Assembly: GCA_948470475.1 (NCBI GenBank)
Contig: OX419339.1
Location: forward strand, 8,795,502-8,859,501
Source: Galaxea fascicularis
Lineage: Eukaryota; Cnidaria; Anthozoa; Scleractinia; Euphylliidae
Reading direction: 5' to 3'
DNA: 64,000 nucleotides
This document shows, piece by piece, positions 10,317 through 22,900 of the stretch. The notes under the pieces were generated by a model. It was given only the letters and a program-made list of their open reading frames with translations, did not search any database and was not told the DNA's origin. A program made the position numbers and the translations under genes. Position 1 is the stretch's first letter. Each line of letters starts with the position of its first letter.

Positions 10317-11460
10317 GACGACTGAAAGTTAACTCTCCAATTAGGAACAGTTTCGTTTACTGTCGGTTTTAGATGCGAACAAATTCGATTCTCCTCGTTT
10401 TAGGCGAGAAACCCTTTATTTAAAAACTGAAACAGTCTCATGTAAATTTTATGTATAACTTTCGCATTTCTTATTTTAATTTCAAGGTGCAAAATTTTAA
10501 GTTTTAAGGTATCGAACGCCCAGCTGTAGGTTTTCGCTTTTTTGGAGAGAATCTGTTACTGAATGGTCACATGCAGGAACTCCGTTACAAAACCAGAGAA
10601 CAACAATCACATTTTTGAAAATTAATAGTCGTTTCCAAATTAAGTCACAGGAAATTCTCACGTTCAGCGCTATTTTGATGGAATCATTTGAGAGGTATTT
10701 ATCACACGATTTTCCATTAGTGGAAGTTTAGGTGAACAGTGAAAAAGTAAATATATTTGAAAAGTAAATAAGAGGTTATTACCAACGAACCGTATGGCGA
10801 TTCTTCTCGTTACGTCGCCTATTGTTGTTAATCAGGGTTCAGCTAAACTTCAGAATACCCGGCCACTTATTTGCATGTGAATAGTGTCCATTGTTACCTG
10901 TCTCGTTCTTCAGACGATGCCGCTACAAGAAGACAATGGTGGACAGAAGTGGCCGGGTATTCTGAAGTTGCTCCCAGGGTTCTCCCTAAATTTTGGAGTA
11001 GAAGGAGAATAAAATGGAGTAGCCAGCAGAGGAATTTATTAAGGCGCGCAAGTGCCTTCCAGGCGCCTCTGGCGCGTGGGGGTGGGGGATGGGAGGAGGG
11101 AAAAGCTAGGAGAAGTGCCGCTTTTCCGCCATTTTGCACGTGTTGGAATACAGAGTATGTTGTCTTATATGGAGTGTTTTTCGTCGGTAACCGCGGCCTC
11201 GCAATGTGAGCCTGTTTCGTTTGCTTAACGTTCAATCGATGTCTGCAAGCAGATTCAAGCGTGGCGAAATCCTCGACGAAACTTTAAAGTTTATTCAGCC
11301 AAAAACAATAGTTGGACACTTGGCTTTTTAGGGAAACTTAAGTTATTTCCGAATGTATTTATCCAAGGGAAAGTAGGCGTCGCAAATGGAAAAGTTGCTG
11401 TTGGATGTAAAACAAAGTATTTATTTATTTTTTATTTGGATCTAAGTAGCCGGCGCGCCC
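10317..11460. other. Intergenic region upstream of the otopetrin-like gene
   Basis: No gene seen. It contains a 124-bp foldback with 23-bp perfect arms (10846-10868 and 10947-10969). ORFs at 10871-11235 overlap the foldback or GC-rich runs and show no domain. Confidence 0.5.
10846..10969. repeat. Foldback with perfect 23-bp arms
   Basis: The arm at 10846-10868 (AACTTCAGAATACCCGGCCA..., 23 nt) is exactly the reverse complement of 10947-10969, with a 78-nt spacer. Such perfect arms suggest a recent small MITE or a hairpin-forming site. Confidence 0.75.
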
Positions 11461-12670
11461 AGGGCCGAGTTGCTCGAAGCATGGTTAGCGCTAGCCGAGG
11501 TTCAAGACCCATGAGGGACCAATATGCTTTGCGCGCGTTAAGTCAAGTCGCCATTTTTTTTGTGAGTCGAAAAGTCAAGTGAAAACCGTTGAATCCACAG
11601 CAATCCGCTTCCATCCGGTGTTTATGGAGCTTGATTTTACGTTTCGTTGCCCAAAGGATTTCACTATTTCACTTGTGTGTTGATTTTGATGATTTTTTTG
11701 GAATTGCAATATCTGTAGAGTGAATATGATGAACGCCTAGAAAGCTCTGGTCGTTTGGCATTTTGATGGCCGTACCTTCGCGTAAGTGGAGGCCACGTTT
11801 ATCAGGTTGTGCCCGTTATATCATGGTACGATCATCTGTGTTTGAACTATGGCATGAGAGGAAAATTACTCTTGGGTTCTCGGAAGCAACGAACTGCCTT
11901 TGCTGAGTATCTACTGCATCAAACAGACCACAGAGCATCAAGTTTAAGACCTTGCTAGAATTCGATGGTTTGTCTATTTCTTATAGCTTTGTTACAATGC
12001 TTATGTATCACAACGTTGTTCATTTTACCAGCCCGTGTGAACGAGATGGAAGGCAGGGAACATTTGGAGTTACCGAAAATTTTTCTCAAACCTCTTCAAT
12101 CTCGACGGCTTCGTCTTCCTCCTTCTCGTTATCCGCTACTATTGAGCCATCCTTCGCCTAAATTTCTCTCCTACAGAGAGTTTTCCAATAAAGACAGTGA
12201 TGAACTCATATTGTGCTCTGATCAACCGACAAGCACGCGAAATATTCAAACTTCGGCGACCGCATCACACAATGGCGCCTCCTCCTTGTGTTGGTCAAAA
12301 CAATAACAGACGCGCGCAAAGCATATTGGTCCGTTATGGGTCTTTAAATACCATGACAACCTATAGGTTTTAATCCAACTTAACCAATTGCCTGATTTCA
12401 TACCGTGAAGGACTAGGTACGACAAATCCGGACTTTTGTCCGGATTTCCATACATTTCTTTGTAATTTTTTACGTTTTTAAATGCCTGTATCTCAGGCAA
12501 AACTAGCCCGATTAACACCAAACTTGGGGATTTTGTGAATCTCGGTGTGCTCTTTCTGACTATGTGGATCAATAGTTGCTAATCCCATAATTTAAAGACT
12601 CGTACCTAGTCCTTCACGGTATGAAATCAGGCAATGGTTAGCGCTAACTAGGCTTTGAGCAACTCGGCCC
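11461..12670. mobile_element. ~1.2-kb non-autonomous DNA element with GGGCCGAGTTGCTC termini
   Basis: The left end at 11462-11496 (GGGCCGAGTTGCTCGAAGCA...GGTTAGCGCTAG) and the right end at 12636-12670 form imperfect inverted repeats of about 35 bp. Both include a GGTTAGCGCTAACC-like palindrome. No transposase was recognised inside. The ORFs 11952-12306 have no detectable domain. A second inverted-repeat unit is nested at its right end. Confidence 0.6.
12381..12640. mobile_element. 260-bp MITE nested in the right end of the larger element
   Basis: The arms 12381-12422 and 12600-12640 are nearly identical inverted repeats of about 41 bp (TAACCAATTGCCTGATTTCA against TAACCATTGCCTGATTTCAT), differing by one deleted base. 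Internally 12426-12448 forms a hairpin, AAATCCGGAC-TTT-GTCCGGATTT. No coding content. Confidence 0.75.
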
Positions 12671-13728
12671 AGGACGACTAGCCGGCGATTTTCGCCGGTC
12701 GCCGGGGCTTAGGAGATCTCTGATTAATGTGCCAACCGGAGGTTTATTGGCTGTTGAAACAATGCATGGTATTGTTCGGTGGCTGACAAATTTGAATATC
12801 AAAAGAAATTTGAAGTCAATGTTTGTAAACAGAAAACATCGCTATATACCTAGGTTGAGATCAATTATACATTCAGATGAGAGGACAATCGAAACTACAA
12901 GCCTGTACTTTTGTTTTCTTTACATAAAAACAGTAAACCGTGACACAAACAGTTATGTATTTATATACTTTTTACTACGATCGTTGAAAATGTTCGAGAA
13001 ACACAGAAATATTTTAGAACGCGGGAATCGCAGGCGATGAAAGAATCCAAAGAAGTTTCCTCTGATACACCCCATTGACGTGAATATATGCACTATATGA
13101 AGGTTCTATTTAACCAACCGTATATTTTAATTCGATTATAACTAATTTATTGGCTTCATATGTATATCTGTTCAAGAATACTGTCTACTTTACTGTGTGT
13201 AGAAAAATACTTTCCTGTTACGTCTACTTAACTCGCACGTACAAAAATAGCAAAACCTCTTAAAATATACGAAAGGACTAATGCTTAGTATAAAAGTAAT
13301 AAAAATAATATCTAACGATAAATGTGGTAAATTCAAGAACTTGAAGCAAAGCCATTATTGGCAGAATTTTCCCCACAAAAATCCAGATGATACAAGTTCC
13401 GCACATTAAAATGATAACTAATTACATTAGCATTTCTTAATTATCAGTACAACGCAACAGTAAAATACAAAACTGACTCAGTTGCGTTTTTTTTACTTTC
13501 GAAATATGTTCATGAATACTTTCTAATGGATGAATAAACATACAACTGGGCAACGATGGTAACAAAAAATCTCAAACTCGTATAACTATCGTGTTTGTAA
13601 AACCATTGAAAACGTTCGTTTCTTTTCAAGTGAGGAACTTCGTTTCTCTGTCCATCCTCATTCTCGTGCAAAACCCGTCAGAGCGAGGTTGGACCTAATC
13701 TTAATCCTAAAACATTGCTGGTTCTCTC
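12671..13728. other. AT-rich intergenic stretch
   Basis: No exon or structured element recognised. It is strongly AT-rich between 13,080 and 13,560 and probably includes 3' flank of the EF-hand gene. Confidence 0.4.
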
Positions 13729-13931
13729 CTTACATTTTTTCTCCCCAAACTTTGGAGTCGCAGTATGTAACATCTACGTGGATCAGAATACTTCTCAGCT
13801 CTTCGATTCCTTGGACTTTTTCTTCCCTTCCTACAATTTTTCTCTCTAAACTTTGGAATGGGGGTATCCGCTATGTAACAATTACGTGGATCAGAATACT
13901 TCCCAGCTCTTCGGTTCCTTGGCCTTTTTCT
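13729..13931. repeat. Tandem duplication of ~100 bp covering the 3' end of the EF-hand gene
   Basis: Copy 1 (about 13729-13826) and copy 2 (about 13830-13931) share TACGTGGATCAGAATACTTC and the following TTCCTTGG..TTTTTCTT stretch at high identity. Copy 2 contains the real last codons of the EF-hand protein (KEPKSWEVF, stop) on the minus strand. In copy 1 the equivalent frame has a stop codon in place of the Trp codon. Confidence 0.75.
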
Positions 13932-16900
13932 TGGGCGGTTTAAAAGTGAGGTCCTGCTGCCTGACTCGTTCTCGAGCCCGTTCTAGTTCAGAAATGGTCA
14001 GCGGATGTTCTAGGATAGTTCGCAGCAGCTTGGCAAAGAATGGTATGTATGACATGAAACCAATGAAGTCGATGAAACCTGGAAACAATAGAGGGAGGAA
14101 AAAGTGATTCGGTATGAAGGGCAAACAGCTGCTGTTGCTGCTGCTGTTACTGCTACTGCTACTGCTGCTGCCACTAACTGCTGCTACTGCTACTGCTGCT
14201 GCCCCTAACTGCTGCTACTGCTACTGCTACTGCTGCTACTAATGCTACTGTTACTGCTAGTGCTAGTGCTACTGTTACTGCTACTGCTGTTACTGCTACT
14301 TCTACTGTTACTGCTGATACTGCTGCTGCTACTGCTACTGCTACTGTTACTGCTGCTTCGACTGCTACTGCTACTGTTACTGCTACTGCTGCTCCTACTA
14401 CTACTACTTCGTGATACCCTGGACTCTAAGGATGTATTCCAAAAAGAAGTTGGCAACCGTGGAAACATGGCCATGATGTCAACATGATACAGTTATGGTA
14501 TGACCACGTTTTAAGAGCTTAAGCAGATGCAGACTCACCAAACTCGTCACGTGCTCCTTCGAGCACCTCCTTAGCTGTCTGCAGGTCCGCCCCTATTTCC
14601 GTTTCCATGGCAGCTGACACCATCACCAACAGCTCTCCAGCATCTAGCCTGTTGTCGTCATCTTCATCGATGGTTTTGAACATTTCCTGAGAGAAAACCA
14701 ATGATTAAAGTAAAATGAATTACAGTATATGCGTCTATGTATTGTAATGCGACGGGCATGTCGAGGATAATGATTACTTGGCGCATTTGAATTTGCCCCT
14801 TGTAAGTTTTAAATTAAATTAAATTAAATTAAACACTTCACGGGAACTGTCATCTTGGTGACGTCTGTAGTAACCTTAAGCAAACTAACGAAGCGACATA
14901 CCTTGAAAATCACGATGTGCTGAGCTAGATTTTCCAGGTTTAAAGCTAAAGATGCTTCTTCAGATTCAGTTCTGAAAAAGAAAAAGGTCCGTCAAGTTAA
15001 TCCCAGTATGCTGAAATGTACCACGATGTCAACAAATCGTCGAGTAGCAACACAAAGAAACGTCACTTTCTTACTTGATTCCAGAGATTTTATCGTTGAG
15101 GGCACAAATGGCAGTAAATTCTCTTTTATCAACAGTGCGATCTTTGTTCAAATCGAACACCTGGAAATGAAGCGAATTTGGTTCATTTAGCATTTCAAAC
15201 ATTTATCGAAACCAGCGGAAAAAAAGAAATGAAAAGGAGGTCTCATCGAATAAGGAATACGGCGAAAGAATATCGAAGGCGAACGTTATTAACATCTTGG
15301 CAGGAGAGGCAGCCATGGCTGAAATAGGGCTAGTCGGCTACTCTGATCTTCAAACAAAATAGTCCTTTTTCCGAGGGAGCTGAGCAAGTGTGTCGGCACT
15401 TTGATCTTCCTTTTGCTAAGGGGTTTAATTTTTAGAGATACCTTGAAATTGGAATGGCCCTTATTCTGAAGCAACTGGCTCTGCAAAGTTTGTCAGGAAT
15501 CTTCCAAAATTGACCGAAGTGTTCTCGTGAAAAATGTGTTTTGGAGGGTTGCAATTCTTTCGTGTATTAATGAAGAATCAATGAAAATAAAAAGCAAGCT
15601 TTCCATTTGCTCGTCGTTGCCTTTGTCATGTCTACAAAGCAATGTTACGGGCGGATTTCCAGCCAGGACAAGTATATTTTTCGACATATTTGCCCGGCTG
15701 ACGACTTTGACAAAATACTATATGGATTCCTGCTGTATAGTAACATAACAGTAATCCATACCCGGCTCAACAAAACAAACAAACAAACAAACAAACAACC
15801 TCACAGAAGAGTGGAAGAAAAGTGGTAAAACAATCAAACAAACACAAGCGAAGACGGTTATCATTCGCAGAAATAGATTTGACAAAAGGATTTCACGAGG
15901 GAGCTCATGAGTAACCTGAACAAAATGTTTAATGTCATGTTTGGAAACAGAGGGTTGCATCCTCAGCTTGAGTTCCTCCAGGGTTACGCTGCCATTTTTG
16001 TCTTTATCAACTTCATCGAACAACAATCCAAACACGTGTTTTTGCGGATCACTGATGATTCCATAGCGTGCATCCTGCAAATAATCCAGATCAGAATCGG
16101 TAAATTACGATTCTTCCGTGAAATAAACGTTACACGAAAAACTAACGTTTTCTAAGAAGCGTCTCGCAAGATACCTGGAAACGTCACACAGCTACGTATC
16201 CAGGCCGCCATTATACAAAATGTTCGCTGTCTCAAAATAGCCAATTTTTGAACCACTGAATTCAAAGTTGTCAGTGAGAAGTTGATCCAGTTTCTGCTTG
16301 TAAGATATCCTGTATGAATATTGATACTCCTGCATGAATAAATGGATTCCCACGCAATTCAATCGTGATGGCACCCCACTATCCCTTCCATTTCAAACCT
16401 GGAATTAGGTGACTTACGGGAGTCAGAAATTCCTCATCAACCTCTTCTTTGTTTGTCAGGGTAATCTCCGTCAAAAACGCCCTGAAAACACAATTACAGA
16501 AATAACAAAATGAGTCGACTTAGCATCTCTGGTCTGTTACAGGAAAAATTCGTTATTATAAGAGGTAGCGTTACGTTTGTTCTTTGTATTTTTTTAAGAG
16601 AGACTACAGAGTCAAGACGTCGCAATTGCTAACTGTGGGAAAGTGAAGTTATTTGAAGTCAAGATTAGGGAAGGTGGACTTAACTAAAGGCGCATTTTCT
16701 GGGGTGTTTGCGAAATAGTAGTAATCGCAGTTGACGGTATTCGCGTTATTTTTTTTGGGAACTACTGCGTTTTCTGATAACAAACAACATTTTCATTTTT
16801 ATTCTTTGGTTTTATGTCACCACTGCTGAAAGTCGCTAGACGCGCAGCTGCATAGGGTGCAAACCAACTTCAGTGAGTTTAATGCACCTTAAAAATGTGT

Positions 16901-19900
16901 GTAAATCGTGAACGTTCAGTACTTACGACGAGAACTTCTCTCCAATCTTCTTCGTGCTTCCCGTGTTAGTAGACATAAAAATCCTAAGGAAAGAGAAAAA
17001 GGGATTGGCTGTTACAAAAAAATAAAGCCAATTTGGAGGTAACAATCCCTGACATGGAAAAGCGGGAAAAACAGCTTTATAACAGCACAAAAGTTGATGG
17101 GATTTGCCGAGTGCTGTTGCCAAATGGTGAAACACCATCCTGCTGAAAGCCCCAGAAAGAGTCCACGGATGGTCAAAACAGTCTACCAAAGCAAGAGGTT
17201 TTAGTCACTGATATTAAAAGTAATATAAGTAATCGTGTTGCTTACTACTGATGATATACTAATCCATTACAGGAATTTATACAGGGAGAAAAACCAAAGG
17301 GGAAAAAAGAAAATCCAAAACACATGCTGAAAACTCGCACGGCACCAGCCACACTCACCTGTTTGGTGGTGGTTTGCCCGGCTGATATCTCGTGTCTACA
17401 GGTTCTCTCTTTATTCCCAGCCATTCATCCAAATATTTATTCCTTTTCTCCTCCTTAGGCTGCTCACCAGTAACGTCACTTGTGTTATCTTCCTTCGCTT
17501 CCTCCTTCTCTTCTTTGCCCTTCTTTGTCGTTTTCTTGCCACCTCTGCCCATTTTCTTATTTTCATTTGCTCTTCCTTCTTCTTGAAATCGTATTTTTCC
17601 CTTCTTGGCTTTGTTGCTTATAGTATTACCCTTCGTCTTTTGAACCTGCCCTTTTTGAAGTCCACCTTCGTTGTTACCTCGGTTTAATTTTCCATCCTCG
17701 GTGTCGCCATCTTGGGATTCCACCTCGCTGAGTGCAAGAGCTTTGCGCGGCTCGAATTCTTCCCGCCTTCCTTTGATCGACACGCTGTCAAACTCATCAA
17801 TTGAACTGACGTCCGAGTCTTCCTCCGCCCACTTTCCATCGGTTTCTGTGCTTTCAAAGTCTGTGGCAGACGAAAGTGCCTGAAACAAAAAGGGCAATTA
17901 CCATACTTAATGAAACAACTGTAGTTTGGAGGATGGAAGGGATGACGCTGTGTTGAGAACACTGGCCTCCCGTGTGACCCGGGTTCGATTCCCGGACTCG
18001 ACGTCATAAGTGGGTCAGTTTGTTGTTGGTTTCCTTCTCTGCTCCGGGGGGGAGGGGGAGGGGGTTTCTCCGGATTTTTCCTGAAAAAAACTAACGAATT
18101 CCTTTGAGCTCACCTGTGTACCTTGGGTAAACCAAATTTACATTTGGCAGACGGTGGTTTTGCAAATTAATTTTATCTGAGGAAGGGCAAATGACTTAAT
18201 GGTCAATTTCTGACAGTGAAAGGGATCCTCACACCTGCAACGATCATTCTTCATTTCATTTCATTTCCGCAGTTTACATGAATTTTTTCATATAAATAAG
18301 TTCCATTCATCCCTTTCAGTGTAAATGCGATGAAATTCATATAACAGGCAGCAAGCATGGAAAAACGAGAGTAATAGAGAGGAAGCATGTTTTCAGTTGG
18401 ATATCTAGAGCGCATGGAAATACCGGTCGTTCCGGTGCGACAACAAATGGAACAGTCCTTCCCAATGAATATTTCTTGGAAAAAAGGAATACCTCCAGAG
18501 GTATTCCTCCTTTCTCGTTTTTAACGAAATTACAGAAATATCACTGAACCATTTGCCTAATCACACTAGAACCATGCTCCTTCACGAAAATGTGTGGTTT
18601 GTTGCTCCCAAACGCAAAGAAATCTCTACTGTTCCATTTATCAGATAACTCTCACCGGTTTTTCCATACAACTGGAAAGCGATCAAGTGATTGTACTGAT
18701 CATTTGGTGGAAAATTCTCACCGGTTTTCCCATACAAATGGAAAGTGTTCCAAGTCACATAGATTTCCTGAAGCCAATACAGAACTAAGAGTGGATCACC
18801 TGAAAATCCTATTCAACTGGAATGGAAAAAGGGTACCGCTGGTTTGGATGTTACCTGAGAGCTGGGTGCCCTTAGACCACTTCCTGACATAGGGGTACTA
18901 AGCTGGCCACTTGGACTATCCCGTGGATTACCAGTGACAACTCTGCAATAAAATTAAATAATTAATGAATACAAAAATACGAGATACAGGTAGCAAAACG
19001 TGTTTCGTACTGGTTTAAAAAGTTGATGGGGAACAGGGTGAATGGGAAGAAAATTTGTGAAAATGTGAAAATGTGTTATAAAGGACTGTCATTAAGGGCT
19101 GGAGGCTTGGGATTTTCCCGTTGTATTTTGAGGTTTATCCCCAGCTACTTTGATATAAAACCAGCTTGTTGACTTCATTACAGCAATTTGAATTTTTTGT
19201 AAATCTCTACTTACTTCAAAAATTAGTGACAGCCCTGATTATACAATAAGCTAACTAGACTACTATTGTAAAGGACATTGTGATTTAAAATTCTTCTTCC
19301 TCAGTTACACCCACTGCTGCAGCTCTACAACATATCAATTCACATTGTCAAAACTTGCCACATTAAGACCATGAAAAAATTGCAACTTTCTATTTTGGAT
19401 AATTAACAGTAAAGTACACTGTAAGTGCTGAGGTGTGTAACCAAAGAACATCATCTACAACACAGAAACTCAAATATTTTTATTTACTTGGATGCTAACA
19501 TTTATCTGAGCACTAAATTCTTATTTTCTGCCACTGTAAACCTTACAGTAGTACAGCCACTAACTTTGCATCCTTGGCAGCCTTGTAGTCTGATAGTTGC
19601 TTCTGTTGTGCCAAAAGTCTCAACTGCAACAGATCTGTGTTGTCCACATCATACCTTGATAGAAGCGATATGTAAAAATTAAATTCTGAAAATTTAGGGT
19701 TATCTACACAATGTCGTGAATTTTATCGATCTTCTTTAATGTTCCATCAAAAATACAGATTTCCAGCAAGCGAACGGGTTTTAAAACCGAACTCTACAAC
19801 CACACTCCGTACAAAAAACATATTCTCCTTCCACAAAAAAAAATACAGCATGTTCAATGTTCATGAGATCACGTCTGTCAACCGCGTGATCTGTCCACCT

Positions 19901-22900
19901 GCTAAGAAAATGTTCACAATATGTAATGCTAATCTAAATGTCACACAAAGAACAACAAATAATCCGTGACACACAAAAAATAACTTAAGTCTAGTCTGGA
20001 CGTTAACATACATGTAGTTGCCTTGACTCTCGGATCCTTTGTATCTTAAATACAAAGAAGACATAACTGCTGCCTTGCAGGACCACAAAATAGTATTGAC
20101 AGAGGCAACATGCATCTGTGGCTTCCACCTTAAACTGGTCACCTACCACCTCAAGACCAAATCTAACTATTGTGAAAAGTGCCACGCAGATTTTATTAAA
20201 GCACTGTAAATATCTAAACTGTAAACTCACCTTCCTTGTAAAGGAATTTTTGTTCCTGCCATGTAATACTGCCTGTCCACTCTGTGCTGAAGAATCTAAA
20301 GGACAAAGTCATACAATAATGTCATAAATCAATAACAGCAACAGATCCATCCGTGTTTAGTTGCATGACATGCTCCAGTACTGGGTTTAGTTGTGTTTGT
20401 GCAGATTACATTTTTTGCATTTTATTAAAGTTTCAAAATTCTTTTGACACCTGCATTACAGAATGTTTAATACATTGTACAGTCATTAAATAAATAAAAT
20501 TAATAAACAAACAAGCAAATTTTCCCACGTTTTGTAAAACTTAGGTTAAACTGTTAAAAATTGAGGCTTTTGTGCACAATCAAGTTTACTTCAACTTGTG
20601 TGAGTGTAATAAAGGGAACAGGTAAGACAAGTTGACCACACTGTCTCCCTTGTTGATGAATGTACCAACCTCAGATGTCCTTTTCATTCTTCGGCACTGT
20701 TCCTTTGCTTGCTCCTCAGATGTTAGTCTATCTCTCTGTCTACTGTACAATATCCTAGGACTGATAATTTAATATATATGTTGCAGGTAAAAATTAAATT
20801 CAGGTTAAAAGTTATAACCAAGGTTGATTTTCATAAGCCTAATTATTCAAAATTAGGGCTAGGAGACAAAGGAAATTTACTTTCAACCTACAGCTGTAGG
20901 TTAAAAAATTCTTACCTGAATTTAATTTTTGACTGCAAAATATACATGTAAATGTAAATCAGTTTTATTAATTATGGTAATGGTCCGTTTGTTGCAGACA
21001 GAATGAGTTTTAGCAAACTTGTTAATGCAGATGTGAACAAAAGGGAAAACTAAGCATACCAGAGATGCAGGTAAGAAAAAGTTGTTCACTCAGTCTTTCA
21101 ATTTTCAGGTGGGTATTTTGCCTGCCACTGACAATCACATAATTTACACAACTGAAAAAAAAATTATTAAGAAAGAAAAATTGATAGAATGAAGAAGTGT
21201 TAACATACTTCTCCTTTGCACAATATCTTGATGGTACCCCCTGAAAAGAATAATAATTATTGCAAATTGTAGTTATAAAAATCATTCAAAAGCAAGTAAT
21301 CTATCACAAAAGTTACCATGTGGTGACTGAAGGAGATGGGAACTGATCTTGTAGTTCCAATGGGGGATGGCGAGTATTTTCGGCTGAGCGGCATCGCAGG
21401 TAGAGAGGTTGTTTTGAACTTCACAGTTGGCCTGTAAAAGAATGAAGAGTAAATATATTCTGTTAGAGTCCACCATGGATGCACTTTTCAACTACCAGCT
21501 ATATACTAAATGTATACACAATAATCACTCCATAACTAAGTGCTGATTTTAGTCACAATACACAAATTTCACATTTTGCATTTGAGGGTTCCATGCACAA
21601 AAAAAAAAAAAGAAGAAAGAAATGAAACTCACCCATACTAATATATTTGTGTTTTAGAAAGATTAAAATTGTGTACACTTTAATTGCAATATGGTGCCTG
21701 TTTGAGGGGACTCAATAAATTGCACTTAAAGTGTATATGACACCAAAATTTTCATTAGCCTGATTGAAAGAGCTTTCAGAATGATGAAGAACAACGTTTA
21801 TTTTATTGTACAGTAATAGCATTCTTGGTTGCCGAGTTATTCAAGATTTTGATTTATGCAAATTAGGCAACTTGTGACGTCATAAGGTTGACACAAAATA
21901 AAGTAAAATCACAAAAAAATGGAATATCTCTGAAGACTTTTGCTGTATAGAACTGAAACTTTTCACAGTTGTTATACTCATCACAAAGTTCCAGGATAAG
22001 CTCCACTTTGACATTTCCATGGCAACACAATGGGCTCCAGGCCCTCTCCGTCCAAAGGATAAAATCAGAGTTTCTCTCCTCAAGAAGAGCTGTTTGCTCT
22101 GTATATTCAGTCAGTGGGTGTGAGCGAATATGGACTTAACACAGCACAAGTATAAGAGAGTCTGTTAGACTCTGGAGCAACAAAAAAGGCATTTTTCATT
22201 TTTGGAATGTAGAGGTCTGGTAACGAGTAAGTTGCCATGGTGACCTCATAACCACTATCACAATGTGTAGTTCTGGCAGCACATCAACCCTGCAAAATTT
22301 CAACCCTGTAGACTTAGTATTTGCAGAGATATTCCATATTTTGTGATTTTACTTCATTTTGTGTCAACCTTATGACGTCACGAGTTGCCTAATTTGCATA
22401 AATCAAAATCTTGAATAACTCGGCAACCAAGAGTGCTATCACAATAAAATAAACACCTTTCTTCATCATTTTGAAAGCTCTTTCGAACTAGGTTATGAAA
22501 AATTTGGTGTCATATACACTTTAAGGCAACATACATTTATTAAGAGAGAATGACTTCACAAGAAACTTACTGGAAATTGTATTCACTTCTTGTGGTAGAT
22601 TTCTCAGCAACAGACAAATGGTTTTCATTCAATGGCTGCTAAAACAAATAAATCATAACACTGGGTGTTTGATGGTGTTTAGGTATTAAATTGAATTCAG
22701 AATATTATACTTTGAGTTTACACAAAGTCACTCATAAAAATACTTTTATAATGCCAAAAATGGCCAAGGCCCTAGGCAAATGGTTTTGTGAGAGGACACA
22801 AGTAACAAATTAAGATTATAATTTCCTGATTTTTTTTCTGGCCCTCTTGGCCAGGATTTCCATATGTCCTTGTAATTTTGGTAAAACCATTATCAAGCAT

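Noticed and set aside
14205..14487. Poly-Ser and poly-Leu ORFs on the two strands
   Set aside because: They are translations of the CTG/CTA repeat in an intron.
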